From: Paracoccaceae bacterium | GTDB lineage: Bacteria; Pseudomonadota; Alphaproteobacteria; Rhodobacterales; Rhodobacteraceae | Assembly: GCA_027486345.1 (NCBI GenBank) | Contig: JAIXPH010000021.1 | Location: 1 to 64,000, forward strand | DNA: 64,000 bases | Direction of reading: 5' to 3' | Shown: positions 1 through 8,547 of the stretch, one piece after another | How positions within the stretch are numbered: position 1 is the stretch's first letter | Layout: every line of letters begins with the position of its first letter | Position numbers and translations under genes: made by a program | Notes under the pieces: model-generated | The model's input: only the letters and a program-made list of their open reading frames with translations | Told to the model about the DNA's origin: nothing | Databases searched by the model: none

Positions 1-13
1 CAGCGGAGGCCGC

Positions 14-976
14 ATGTCCCTGTCCGAACCAGACCACCCGCCTTCCTTGCCCGATGTCTCGGTCCTGATTGCCGCCTTCCGCGCGGCGTCGGTCCTGCCC
101 CGTGCGGTGCACTCCGCCCTGGCGAGCCGTGGGGTCGGGGTCGAGGTGATCGTGGTCGATGATGCCTCCGACGATGCGACATGGACCGTGGCCGAAGGCT
201 TGGCGCAGGCGGACGCGCGGGTGCGGGTGGCGCGACTTGCCCGCAATGGCGGCCCGGCCGTGGCGCGCAACCACGCGCTGGCGCTGGCCTCTGGGCAGTG
301 GGTCGCGGTGCAGGATGCCGATGACGCGATGTGGCCTGACCGGCTGGCGCGGATGATTGCAGTGGCAGAGGGGGCAGAGGTGGTGCTGGGCAATCTGGAC
401 CAGATCGACGCTCGGGGGCACAGCCTTGGCGCCTTTCTGCCGACCGAAGCCTTACCCGGTTCCCTGACGGCGGCCACCTTCATCGGCGGCAACATGCAGC
501 CGACGGGCGCGCGCAGTCTGGGTTACCTCAAGCCGTTGATCCGACGAGACTTCCTGAAGCGGCACGGCATCGGCTATGACCCCGCGCTCCGCAATGGCGA
601 AGATTATCACCTGATCCTGTCCTGCCTGCTGGCCGGGGCGCGGTGCAGGGTCGATCCCGTGCCGGGCTATCTGTACACGCGCGCGGCGGGGTCGGTGTCG
701 CATCGCATCGCGCTGGACCATCTGGCCGCGCTGATCGCGGCAGAGGACCGTATTCGGGCCACCTTGTCGCATCGCCCGGAGCTTGCGGCATTGATCGCGC
801 GGCGGCGGCAGGGCCTTGCGGCGCTGATGACCACGGAAACCGTCCTGCGCGCGTTGAAGGCGCGGCGGGTGGCGCAGGCCGTTGGCGCGCTTGGGGCCCA
901 TCCCTCGGCCCTGCCCATGGTGCTGGGGCAGGCGCTCGAAGGCGGGATGCGGCGGTTGCGTCAGGTCACGCCATAG
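14..976 (+). CDS. Family 2 glycosyltransferase (EPS locus)
   Basis: Probable GT-A fold glycosyltransferase that adds a sugar to a lipid-linked exopolysaccharide intermediate on the cytoplasmic face of the membrane. The N-terminus has the GT2 nucleotide-sugar fold with VVDDASDDATW. A DADDAMW segment supplies the metal-binding DxD motif, and NGEDYHL fits the acceptor-side acidic motif. It is 320 aa and has no clear membrane segment. The ATG follows a GGAGG ribosome site at about base 5. It converges with the next gene and the two ends overlap by 16 bases. The role in EPS is inferred from context; donor and acceptor are unknown. Confidence 0.85.
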   Translation: MSLSEPDHPPSLPDVSVLIAAFRAASVLPRAVHSALASRGVGVEVIVVDDASDDATWTVAEGLAQADARVRVARLARNGGPAVARNHALALASGQWVAVQDADDAMWPDRLARMIAVAEGAEVVLGNLDQIDARGHSLGAFLPTEALPGSLTAATFIGGNMQPTGARSLGYLKPLIRRDFLKRHGIGYDPALRNGEDYHLILSCLLAGARCRVDPVPGYLYTRAAGSVSHRIALDHLAALIAAEDRIRATLSHRPELAALIARRRQGLAALMTTETVLRALKARRVAQAVGALGAHPSALPMVLGQALEGGMRRLRQVTP

Positions 977-1899
977 GCCCGGCGCCGGTGGTGAGGGGCG
1001 ATGGCCCCCGCTGCGACGCCCAGATGGAAGACCCCGCGCAGCGCCCAGCGCGCCGCCATCGGCGGGTGCAGCGCCAAAGGCAGCGCCACGCACAGGCAAA
1101 GCGCCGTCTTGGCCAGCGCCGTTGCCGCCAGCATTACCCGGCCGCGCCCCGACGAGGTGGCGTAATGCCGCCCCTCGGCCAGCCGCCGCTCCGCCAGCCA
1201 GCCTGCGCGCAGGCGGTGCGGGGTGGCGGGTTCGGTCACCTCGGCGGTATCGCAGATCACCATCCGCGCGCCGGACCGACCCAAACGATAGAAGAACTCG
1301 GTATCCTCGCCGCCCGACTGGCCCAGATCGGGACGAAAGCGCAGCCCCTCGGGAATGGCGGCACGGCGGATGAGCGCGTTGCAGGAATGCCCCGTCTCGA
1401 CCCTGCCGTCCCGGCGGTGCGGCCGGTTTGAAAGAAAGTCATTGCGGGAAATCCAGTGGGGTGCGCCGGGCGGGTAGATCGCGATGGAGGGGCCAAAGAC
1501 CGCATCCGCCCCCTCGGCCGTGGCGCAGGTCAGAAGCTGGGCCAGCCAATCGGGCGCGGCTTGCTCGTCATCGTCGATGAAGGCCAGCCAGTCCGCCCGC
1601 GCCGCATCAAGGCAGGCATTGCGCGCGACGGAGATGTTGCGGGCCGGGGCATGTACGTAGGTCATTGACAGATCATGGACAATCGCTGCCTGCGTGACCA
1701 CGTCCCACGCGGTGGGATGGTCGTCGTTATCCGCCACGATCACCCGCATCCGCACCCCCGGCGGCAGGTCCTGCCGCGCCAGCGAGGCGAGCGTCTGGAC
1801 AACCTGCGGTCGGCGGAAGGTGCACAGGCAGACGTCCACCGCCACGATATGGCGATGCAGCGGCAGGGCGGCAGACATAGGTGGGGTGAGGATCGCCAT
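961..1899 (-). CDS. Family 2 glycosyltransferase (EPS locus)
   Basis: Second GT2-type glycosyltransferase of the locus. The N-terminus VDVCLCTFRRPQ is typical of GT2 enzymes. FIDDDEQA gives the DxD metal motif, and GGEDTEFFYRLGR resembles the conserved acidic acceptor motif. A hydrophobic stretch near the C-terminus (ALCLCVALPLAL) may attach the protein to the membrane. The start is uncertain: ATG at 1899 is used, ATG at 1878 and GTG at 1908 are possible, and none has a strong ribosome site. It overlaps the end of the convergent upstream glycosyltransferase. Sugar specificity cannot be read from the sequence. Confidence 0.82.
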   Translation of the reverse strand: MAILTPPMSAALPLHRHIVAVDVCLCTFRRPQVVQTLASLARQDLPPGVRMRVIVADNDDHPTAWDVVTQAAIVHDLSMTYVHAPARNISVARNACLDAARADWLAFIDDDEQAAPDWLAQLLTCATAEGADAVFGPSIAIYPPGAPHWISRNDFLSNRPHRRDGRVETGHSCNALIRRAAIPEGLRFRPDLGQSGGEDTEFFYRLGRSGARMVICDTAEVTEPATPHRLRAGWLAERRLAEGRHYATSSGRGRVMLAATALAKTALCLCVALPLALHPPMAARWALRGVFHLGVAAGAIAPHHRRRAYGVT

Positions 1900-1908
1900 A
1901 ATACACAC

Positions 1909-2203
1909 TTGAGATATTTTGTCGGCTCAACGCGGCGCTGCCTGCCTTGGTTCCCGCCCGGTTCGCCCGCCCGGTTCAAATGGGCGGCATGGTCCGGCTT
2001 TTGCGGCAGTGCGGCATGGCGGCGGAACCGTCCGAGGCCGACGGGGGTTGGCCCTGCAGCGCCACCGCAGGCCGCAGTTGCCGTTTCGCTATGCCCGTTG
2101 CGGTGCGCCCGTTTTCCCTGCCCGAAAGGACCGGCCATGATCGCCACCGCCAGATGCCCCCATCTCTGCCCGCCCGTGACGCGCCTTGCCGGGGGATGTC
2201 GCG
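1909..2203. other. Intergenic region between glycosyltransferase and ABC flippase genes
   Basis: About 295 bases lie between the diverging starts of the minus-strand glycosyltransferase and the plus-strand ABC gene. It must hold both promoters, but I see no convincing -35/-10 pair or operator. Open frames crossing it look like GC-driven shadows. Confidence 0.4.
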
Positions 2204-4003
2204 GTGTTTGACGTTTACGCGCGAATTTTCGACCTGCTCTCCGCCCGCGAAAAGCGCCGCTTCGTGGTGCTGGTGCTTCTGGTCATGGCGATGGGGTTGT
2301 TTGACGTGTTGGGCGTCGCCTCGGTCTTGCCTTTCCTTGCCGTGGTGTCGAACCCTGCGGCGGTGCAGGACAGCGCGTGGCTGTCCTGGTTCTACGATCT
2401 GACCGGCGCGCGGGACACGCGGCAATTCATGATGATCCTCGGCTTTGCGGTCTTTGGCTTTGTGCTGATCACCACCTTGGTGCGGGCGGGGGCCTTCTAT
2501 GCCCTGACCTATTTCACCAAGATGCGGATCATGACGCTGGCGACGCGGTTGATGGAGGTTTACCTGAGCCAGCCCTATGCGTGGTTCTTGCAGCGCAACT
2601 CGGCCGATCTGGGCAAGACCGTGCTGCAAGAGGTGATGCTGGTCGTGAATGGCCCCGTCACGGCGGCGATGCGGCTTCTGGCCAATGGGGTGATGCTGGC
2701 GCTGCTGGTCGGGTTGCTGTTCGTGGTCGAACCGGGGGCGGCGCTGGGGGCGGCGGTGCTGTTTGGCGGGACCTATGGGCTGATCTTCATCGCCACGCGC
2801 CACCAACTGACCCGGATGGGCCGGGGCAGGGTGGACAGCAGCCGCGCGCAGTTCCAGATCGTGCAAGAGGCCTTGGGCGGCATCAAGGCGGTCAAGCTGA
2901 TGGCGTTGGAGCGCAGCTACTTGCGGCGGTTCCAGAAGCCCGCCCATGACGCGGCCCGCCATCAGGCCGGGGTGACGCTGATCGCCGAACTGCCGCGCCA
3001 GTTGCTGGAGGTGATCGCCTTCGGCGGCATGGTGCTGTTCGTGCTTTGGCTGCTGGCCCGGCGCGAGGGGATGATCGCGGATGTGCTGCCCATCCTTGGC
3101 GTCTATGCCTTCGCCGCCGCGCGGATGTTTCCCACGATCCAGTCCGTTTTCGCCTCAATCAGCGAAATCCGCTACGGCAGACCCGCGCTGGATCAGTTGC
3201 ACGCCGAATTGATGCGCCACGTCGCCGACCGCCTGCCCGAGGGCGCCGCCCCCGCGCCGCTGCCGCTGAAGCGTGAGCTTGTGCTGGACCGGGTGACCTT
3301 CGCCTTTCCCGACGCGGACCGTCCCGCCTTGGACGCGCTGTCGCTGACCATTCCCGCCCATTCCATCGTGGGCATCGTGGGATCGACCGGGGCGGGCAAG
3401 ACCACGCTGGTGGACACGATCCTCGGCCTTCTGGTGCCGCAATCGGGGTGCTTGGTGGTGGACGGGCAAGAGATCGGGCCAGACAATGTGCGGCGCTGGC
3501 AGCGGTCCATCGGCTATGTGCCGCAGGACATTTACCTGACCGATGACAGCATCGCCGCCAACATCGCCTTTGGCGTGCCGGTGGCAGAGATCGACATGGC
3601 GGCCGTGATCGCGGCGGCCACGGTGGCGGAACTGCACGATTTCATCATGGAGACCCTGCCCGAGGGCTACGCCACGCCGGTGGGTGAACGCGGCACGCGT
3701 CTGTCAGGCGGGCAGCGCCAGCGCATCGGCATCGCGCGGGCGATCTATTCCAACCCCGACATGCTGGTGTTTGACGAGGCGACGAGTGCGCTCGACAACC
3801 TGACCGAACGCGCCATCATGGATGCCGTGCGCGCCTTGGGCCATTCCAAGACGATCATCCTGATCGCCCACCGCCTGTCCACGGTCCGGCAATGCGACAA
3901 GGTGTTCTTGCTGGAACAGGGCCGGGTTGTGGCGGCGGATCGCTATGACGGGCTGGTGGCCAAGAACGCCCATTTCCGGGCATTGCACGAGGCGACGGCC
4001 TAA
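2204..4003 (+). CDS. ABC transporter, fused permease and ATPase (polysaccharide/lipid flippase)
   Basis: Exporter-type half transporter of about 600 aa, related to MsbA and PglK. Residues 1 to about 310 form a six-helix membrane domain. The ATPase domain follows, with Walker A GSTGAGKTT, signature [15 protein letters not shown] and Walker B MLVFDEATSALD. It probably dimerises and flips a lipid-linked saccharide across the inner membrane; this is inferred from the neighbouring glycosyltransferases. A GTG at 2204 is preferred because GGGGG lies just upstream; a TTG at 2186 would add six residues. Its stop overlaps that of the convergent arsJ gene by 4 bases. Confidence 0.87.
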   Translation: MFDVYARIFDLLSAREKRRFVVLVLLVMAMGLFDVLGVASVLPFLAVVSNPAAVQDSAWLSWFYDLTGARDTRQFMMILGFAVFGFVLITTLVRAGAFYALTYFTKMRIMTLATRLMEVYLSQPYAWFLQRNSADLGKTVLQEVMLVVNGPVTAAMRLLANGVMLALLVGLLFVVEPGAALGAAVLFGGTYGLIFIATRHQLTRMGRGRVDSSRAQFQIVQEALGGIKAVKLMALERSYLRRFQKPAHDAARHQAGVTLIAELPRQLLEVIAFGGMVLFVLWLLARREGMIADVLPILGVYAFAAARMFPTIQSVFASISEIRYGRPALDQLHAELMRHVADRLPEGAAPAPLPLKRELVLDRVTFAFPDADRPALDALSLTIPAHSIVGIVGSTGAGKTTLVDTILGLLVPQSGCLVVDGQEIGPDNVRRWQRSIGYVPQDIYLTDDSIAANIAFGVPVAEIDMAAVIAAATVAELHDFIMETLPEGYATPVGERGTRLSGGQRQRIGIARAIYSNPDMLVFDEATSALDNLTERAIMDAVRALGHSKTIILIAHRLSTVRQCDKVFLLEQGRVVAADRYDGLVAKNAHFRALHEATA

Positions 4004-5244
4004 GCCCTCAGCAACCTCCGGGCGGCCAGCCAACTGGCCGCCGCCATCCCACCCGCGCAGGCAAGGCACAGGGGCAAGCCGCCCACCTGATAGCTGAGGC
4101 CCGACAAGAGCGTGCCCAGAAGCCGCCCCGCCGCATTGGCCATATAGTAAAAACCCACATCCCGCGTGATCCGCTCCGCCTGCCCGAAGGCAAGGATCAG
4201 GTAGGAATGGACCGAGGAGTTGACGGCAAAGACAAAGCCGAACAGCAGCAGCCCCCCGATCAGCAGCGCCGTCAGCCAAGGCGCGGGTTGGCCCGCGATC
4301 AGCACGGCCAAGGCCAGCGCGAAGGGGATGGGCACAAGGGCTGCGGCCCAGTGCACGGCCTTGCGGGTGATCGTGGCTTCCGTCTGCGTCTTGCCGCCAA
4401 GGATGCGGGGGGCCATGGCCTGCACCGCGCCATAGGCGATGATCCACAGCGCCATGAAGCCGCCGACAAGGAAGAACGCCGCGCGGCGGCCATCGGGCGT
4501 GCCATCGGACAGCACCATCTGGAAATAGACCGGAATGCCCACCACGAACCAGACATCCCGCGCGCCGAACAGGAACAGCCGCGCCAAGGACAGCCGATCG
4601 ACGCGCGCATCGCGCGAGCGCCAGCCTGACCAGGCCTCTTCGGCTTTCATCCGTCCGGGCAGGCCCTTGGGCAGGAACAAAAGCACCGCGATCAGGATCA
4701 CGGCCAGCACGGCAGCCATCCCCCAGACCGCCGCCGTGAACCCGGCCAGCCCCAGAAGCGCCGCCCCAAGGAAAAAGCCCAGACCCTTGACCGCATTCTT
4801 CGATCCGGTCAGCCATGCGACCCAGCGGAACAACCCGCCGCCGGCCGGGGCCAAGAGCTTGACGGCGGATTTCGAGGACATCTTGGCCAGATCCTTGGCC
4901 ACGCCCGACACCCCCTGCACCGCCATCACGAAGGTGACCGAAGCGGCGACCGACCACGCCGGATCAAGCTGCGCCAAGGCCGCCAATGCCCCGATCTGCA
5001 AGGTCAATCCTGCATAGAGCGTCGCCGCCAGCCCGAACCTTGCGGCCAGCCACCCGGCAGCAAGGTTGGTCACGATCCCCGCCACCTCATAGAGCAGGAA
5101 CAGCCACGCCAATTGCACGGGGGTGAACCCCAGCGCGTTGAACTGCAACAGGACCAGCATCCGCAAGGCCCCGTCCGACAGCATGAAGGCCCAATAGGCG
5201 GCTGTGACGGCGGCATAGGCGCGGATGGGGTTGGGGTTTGACAT
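4000..5244 (-). CDS. arsJ: ArsJ, organoarsenical efflux MFS transporter
   Basis: 414-aa major facilitator protein with about 12 hydrophobic segments. It follows a GAPDH gene in an operon headed by an ArsR-ArsC fusion. In characterised gap-arsJ pairs, GAPDH forms 1-arseno-3-phosphoglycerate from arsenate and glyceraldehyde 3-phosphate, and ArsJ exports it; the product then breaks down to arsenate outside. The name rests on family resemblance (for example the ARFGLAATLYAGLTLQ and KDLAKMSSKSAVK segments) and on this gene order. The start is ATG at 5244. A hairpin element lies between it and the upstream gap gene. Confidence 0.85.
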   Translation of the reverse strand: MSNPNPIRAYAAVTAAYWAFMLSDGALRMLVLLQFNALGFTPVQLAWLFLLYEVAGIVTNLAAGWLAARFGLAATLYAGLTLQIGALAALAQLDPAWSVAASVTFVMAVQGVSGVAKDLAKMSSKSAVKLLAPAGGGLFRWVAWLTGSKNAVKGLGFFLGAALLGLAGFTAAVWGMAAVLAVILIAVLLFLPKGLPGRMKAEEAWSGWRSRDARVDRLSLARLFLFGARDVWFVVGIPVYFQMVLSDGTPDGRRAAFFLVGGFMALWIIAYGAVQAMAPRILGGKTQTEATITRKAVHWAAALVPIPFALALAVLIAGQPAPWLTALLIGGLLLFGFVFAVNSSVHSYLILAFGQAERITRDVGFYYMANAAGRLLGTLLSGLSYQVGGLPLCLACAGGMAAASWLAARRLLRA

Positions 5245-5270
5245 CTATCGTCCTGTGGTTGCCGACAGGA

Positions 5271-5323
5271 GCGGGGGGCCAGCCCCCCGCACCCCCCGGG
5301 AAATTTAAGCAACTGAGAAGGGG
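5271..5323. repeat. Hairpin plus GGGAAATTTAAG element (copy A)
   Basis: A perfect inverted repeat with 9-base arms and a CA loop (5271-5290) is followed by ACCCCCCGGGAAATTTAAGC and an A/G-rich tail ending at the gap stop codon. Copies B (62993-63041), C (57479-57554) and D (30058-30144, reverse orientation) have the same layout. On the transcribed strand it reads stop codon, then pyrimidine/AT tract, then GC hairpin. It may be a 3'-end or processing signal between gap and arsJ. Confidence 0.65.
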
Positions 5324-6331
5324 TCAGAGGGTTTGGGCGACCATGCGGGTGATGTCGGCAAGGCGGCAGGAATAGCCCCATTCGTTGTCGTACCATGCAT
5401 AGACTTTGACCTGCGTGCCACCGGTGACCATCGTGCTTTGCGCGTCGATGATCGACGAACGGGGATCGTTGGTGAAATCCGATGACACCAAGGGCCGGGA
5501 CTCATAGCCGAGGATGCCTGCCAACGGACCTGCGGCGGCGGCGGCGAAGAGGGCGTTGACCTCTTCGACTGTCGTCGCGCGCTCAACCTCGAACACGCAG
5601 TCGGTGAGCGAGCCGTTCAACAGCGGCACCCGCACCGCATGGCCGTTCAGGCGGCCCTTCAGTTCGGGGTAGATCAGCGCAATCGCCGTGGCGCTGCCCG
5701 TGGTGGTGGGGATCAGATTGAGCAAGGCCGAGCGCGCACGCCGCATGTCCTTGGCCGGGCGGTCGACGATGGTTTGCGTATTGGTCACGTCATGGATCGT
5801 GGTGATCGACCCGTGACGGATGCCCAAGGCTTCGTGGATCACCTTGACCACGGGGGCGAGGCAGTTGGTCGTGCAAGAGGCTGCCGTCACAAGGGCTTGC
5901 GTGCCATCGTACAGGTGATGGTTCACGCCGTAGACGATGTTCAGCGCCCCGCCATCCTTGACCGGCGCGCTGACCACGACCTTTTTCACGCCGCTGGCGT
6001 AATAGGGCGCGACCTTGGCCCCGGTCTTGAACACGCCGGTGCAATCGATCACCAGATCGACGCCGAGTTCGGCCAAGGGCAGCGCCTCGATTGTCTTTTC
6101 ATGGCTCAGGCGGATGGTCTGGCCATTCAGCACCAGTGCCCCATCGGAATGGCCGACCGGGGTGCGCCAACGGCCATGGACGGAGTCGAATTCCATCAGC
6201 AATGCGTGCTGTTCCGCGTCCCCTACGGGATCGTTCAACAACACGATCTCACCGCCCGCACCCGTGTCGATCAGGTCGCGCAGGACGAGTTTTCCGATGC
6301 GGCCAAGGCCGTTCAACGCGATCCGGGGCAT
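5324..6331 (-). CDS. Glyceraldehyde-3-phosphate dehydrogenase of the ars operon
   Basis: 335-aa NAD-dependent type I GAPDH. The N-terminal NGLGRIGK is the dinucleotide fold and SCTTNC near the middle holds the catalytic cysteine. [13 protein letters not shown] and [11 protein letters not shown] are family hallmarks. ATG at 6331 is chosen because the fold begins immediately; an upstream ATG would add 14 unrelated residues. It starts 1 base after the stop of the ArsR-ArsC fusion gene, so co-translation is likely. Position before arsJ suggests it uses arsenate in place of phosphate to make 1-arseno-3-phosphoglycerate. A role in central glycolysis cannot be excluded from sequence. Confidence 0.9.
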   Translation of the reverse strand: MPRIALNGLGRIGKLVLRDLIDTGAGGEIVLLNDPVGDAEQHALLMEFDSVHGRWRTPVGHSDGALVLNGQTIRLSHEKTIEALPLAELGVDLVIDCTGVFKTGAKVAPYYASGVKKVVVSAPVKDGGALNIVYGVNHHLYDGTQALVTAASCTTNCLAPVVKVIHEALGIRHGSITTIHDVTNTQTIVDRPAKDMRRARSALLNLIPTTTGSATAIALIYPELKGRLNGHAVRVPLLNGSLTDCVFEVERATTVEEVNALFAAAAAGPLAGILGYESRPLVSSDFTNDPRSSIIDAQSTMVTGGTQVKVYAWYDNEWGYSCRLADITRMVAQTL

Positions 6332-6332
6332 G

Positions 6333-7160
6333 TCAGGCCTTCTCTTCGGTTTGGGCGGCGGTTCCGATGGCATCGACGCGGGCTTGCAGCGACAGGCGGT
6401 TCAGTTCGGCGAAGGGCAGTTCGACAAAGGCCGCGATGCGGCGGCGCAGCGCGGCATAAGTCTGGGCAAAGACCAGCGCCTTTTCCGCCTCGGTCCCGGT
6501 GGCCTTCACGGGGTCGGGCAGGCCCCAATGGCCGGTGATCGGCTGGCCGGGCCAAGGGGGGCACTCCTCACCCGCTGCTGTGTCGCAGACGGTGAAGACG
6601 AAATCCATCACCGGTGCCTCCGGCTGTTGGAAGGCGCTGATATGCTTGGAGCGCAGGTCCTCGACCGCGTGGCCGTTGCGGCGCAGCACCTCGATGGCGA
6701 AAGGGTTCAACGCCGTGCCGGGGCGGGTTCCGGCGGAATGGGCGGTGATCTTGCCCCGTCCCAGATCGCGCAGCAGCGCCTCGGCAAAAATGGAGCGGGC
6801 AGAATTGCCCGAACAGATGAACAGCACATTGAAACCGGTGTCCGGCATCGTCGTCTCCTGCAGCGGGGGGATAAGGTCCGGGCGCGCCCGCCCGACGTCC
6901 AGCGCCAGATAGGCCACCAGACCAGAGGTCACCGTCAGATCGACGGCATAGAACAGCGACCGCCCTTGGCGGGTGACCTGCACCAGACCGGCGGCGGTCA
7001 GGTCGGCCAGATGGTGCGAGAGGGTGTTCTGTTTCAGCCCCAAGCTTTCGGCGATTTCCGTGGGCCGCACGCCTTGCGGGGCAAAACGCATCAACAGGCG
7101 GAACACGGCAAGGCGTCCGGGGTGGCCGAGGGTGGCGAAGGCTTGGGTGGCGGCTAACAT
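6333..7160 (-). CDS. ArsR repressor fused to thioredoxin-type ArsC arsenate reductase
   Basis: One polypeptide of about 275 aa. Residues 1-95 are a winged-helix ArsR domain with recognition region [14 protein letters not shown] and a wing [13 protein letters not shown]. From about residue 109 a low-molecular-weight phosphatase fold begins, with the P-loop CSGNSARS (Cys116). Downstream cysteines in [10 protein letters not shown] (192 and 200) fit the resolving pair of thioredoxin-coupled ArsC. The ArsR half has no cysteine, so it lacks the usual metalloid-binding motif. ATG at 7160 follows AGAAG with 7-base spacing; ATG at 7166 is the alternative. It is the first gene of the arsRC-gap-arsJ operon. 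Confidence 0.9.
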   Translation of the reverse strand: MLAATQAFATLGHPGRLAVFRLLMRFAPQGVRPTEIAESLGLKQNTLSHHLADLTAAGLVQVTRQGRSLFYAVDLTVTSGLVAYLALDVGRARPDLIPPLQETTMPDTGFNVLFICSGNSARSIFAEALLRDLGRGKITAHSAGTRPGTALNPFAIEVLRRNGHAVEDLRSKHISAFQQPEAPVMDFVFTVCDTAAGEECPPWPGQPITGHWGLPDPVKATGTEAEKALVFAQTYAALRRRIAAFVELPFAELNRLSLQARVDAIGTAAQTEEKA

Positions 7161-7178
7161 TTCCATACTTCTGGAAAT
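7159..7178. promoter_or_regulatory. Putative ArsR operator overlapping the arsRC start
   Basis: A perfect inverted repeat, ATTTCCA-TACTTC-TGGAAAT, has 7-base arms and a 6-base centre. It covers the start codon region of the ArsR-ArsC gene. Its size and AT-rich symmetry suit a winged-helix dimer, so autorepression is likely. Binding itself is inferred. Confidence 0.65.
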
Positions 7179-7318
7179 ATAGAAATGCGCTGCGAAGTCC
7201 AGTGAAGGTTTTGTGACGCGGATCAGCTTAAGGGCGGTGTGGTGAGGAGGGTGCGCGTTCTGGCCGCTTGATTTCAAGGGAAAGGCAGATAGGCTTTCCT
7301 CTCATCCTTTGGGGTTGC

Positions 7319-7810
7319 GTGAGGAGTTGGGATTTGTGGGTTTTCGCGGCAGACACGCCGATGGACGTGGATGACGCCGGCCACGCGCGGTTTGACGATG
7401 ACTTTTCCCCCTCACCGCTTGGCACACAGGATGAGGTGCGCGGCACGCTTTCACGGGTGTTTCCTGCGTTTAATTGGACCGATCCGACATGGGGCCAGTT
7501 GGAAGGCGACGGGTTCTCGATTGAGGTTGCGCTGGATGACGAAGACCCTTGCCGGACCTTGATCCTGTTTGCGCGTGGGAATGCCACCGCAGCAGCTCTG
7601 CGTTTGATCGACGCAACGGGCTGGCGTTTGGTGGTTTCCGGCACTGACGGATGGATGAACCTGTCCGCTGATCCGGATGCTGGGCGGCGGGCGTTCGAAG
7701 CGTATTTGTCCGCCACCATTCGCGCTGCCCGAATGGAGCGGAACGCAGATCAAAGCGCCGCATCCCCCCCGGGCAGGCGGGGCCTGTTCTCACGCCTGTT
7801 TGGCCGGTGA
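7319..7810 (+). CDS. Uncharacterised small protein, first gene of a two-gene unit
   Basis: About 163 aa, soluble and acidic, with no signal peptide or membrane segment. The core runs from WDLWVFAAD through DPTWGQLEGDGFSIEVAL. This resembles a family of small uncharacterised bacterial proteins that begin with M-x-W-D; I cannot name a function. The start is unsure. GTG at 7319 keeps the WD motif. TTG at 7334 has an AGGAG exactly 7 bases upstream. It overlaps the next gene by 4 bases (GTGA), so the two are translationally coupled. It is divergent from the ars operon. Confidence 0.65.
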   Translation: MRSWDLWVFAADTPMDVDDAGHARFDDDFSPSPLGTQDEVRGTLSRVFPAFNWTDPTWGQLEGDGFSIEVALDDEDPCRTLILFARGNATAAALRLIDATGWRLVVSGTDGWMNLSADPDAGRRAFEAYLSATIRAARMERNADQSAASPPGRRGLFSRLFGR

Positions 7811-8547
7811 CGGCCATGTCGACTGCCCGATTTCTGTCGCTGATGCTGCGCCGCCCCTTGCCAGTGCTGTCGCGCCCGAAGCCGGAAACGCCCACGACCG
7901 AGGTGATCGACTGGCTTCCCGCCAAAGCCCGTCTGATTGAACGTGTGGCCGCCGAGATCGGCGCGTTGGGCTTGGAATACCAATCGGCCATGCAGTGGAC
8001 CGAACGCAAGCCGTCAGTTGCCGGCATCCGTCGCATCTTTCGGGTGCATCACGCCGGGGCGCTGCGGCCACTGACAGTCAATTGGGGCTATGCCTTGGAC
8101 TGTGTGCCCCATCGGTCGGTCAAAGAAATAAAGTGGCATCGCACATTTGCAACGGCGCAGGCTGATCTGTCTTTCCTGCCCGAGAGCAGCTACGCGCAGG
8201 GCATTGAGCACATCTACGGCGATATCAGGTTTGACGAGGATCTGGCCCGTGTCTTGGACATCTGCGTTCCGCGGGCGCGTGCCTTTTGGGCCCAGCGGCA
8301 TGACCTCGCCGCGGTGCGCGGTCTACTGGCGCTGGCGAACGTGCCCTATGAGGCGCCCCTTCGCCCTGCGTCAGACGGCTATGCGATGTGGCGGTCGGTG
8401 TTTGCGCTGCCCTTCGTGATGGCAGAACTGGGCGATCATGCGGCCTTGGCAGAGCTTGAGCGGGCCATGATCAGTCGTGACCTTCCGGCGGAGGTGCAGA
8501 AGGTCCTGCGGGAGAAACTGACGCAGAGTTTGGCGCGGATGGGATGA
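7807..8547 (+). CDS. Uncharacterised protein, second gene of a two-gene unit (possibly DUF4304-like)
   Basis: 246 aa, soluble, no signal peptide. Residues 40-170 (a helix, then VAAEIGALGLEYQ, then strands RRIFRVHHAG and TVNWGYALDC) recall DUF4304 proteins, some of which occur near toxin or immunity genes. That is a weak match from memory only. The C-terminal 70 residues look helical. GTG at 7807 overlaps the upstream stop; an ATG at 7816 is also possible. The last 77 bases overlap the end of the convergent polysaccharide-export gene, a long antiparallel overlap. Function unknown. Confidence 0.6.
   Translation: MTAMSTARFLSLMLRRPLPVLSRPKPETPTTEVIDWLPAKARLIERVAAEIGALGLEYQSAMQWTERKPSVAGIRRIFRVHHAGALRPLTVNWGYALDCVPHRSVKEIKWHRTFATAQADLSFLPESSYAQGIEHIYGDIRFDEDLARVLDICVPRARAFWAQRHDLAAVRGLLALANVPYEAPLRPASDGYAMWRSVFALPFVMAELGDHAALAELERAMISRDLPAEVQKVLREKLTQSLARMG

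Noticed and set aside
1976-2962. Minus-strand 328-codon open frame rich in His, Gln and Arg
   Set aside because: It is antisense to the ABC flippase gene, which has full ATPase motifs. The biased composition is what GC-rich codons give in reverse.
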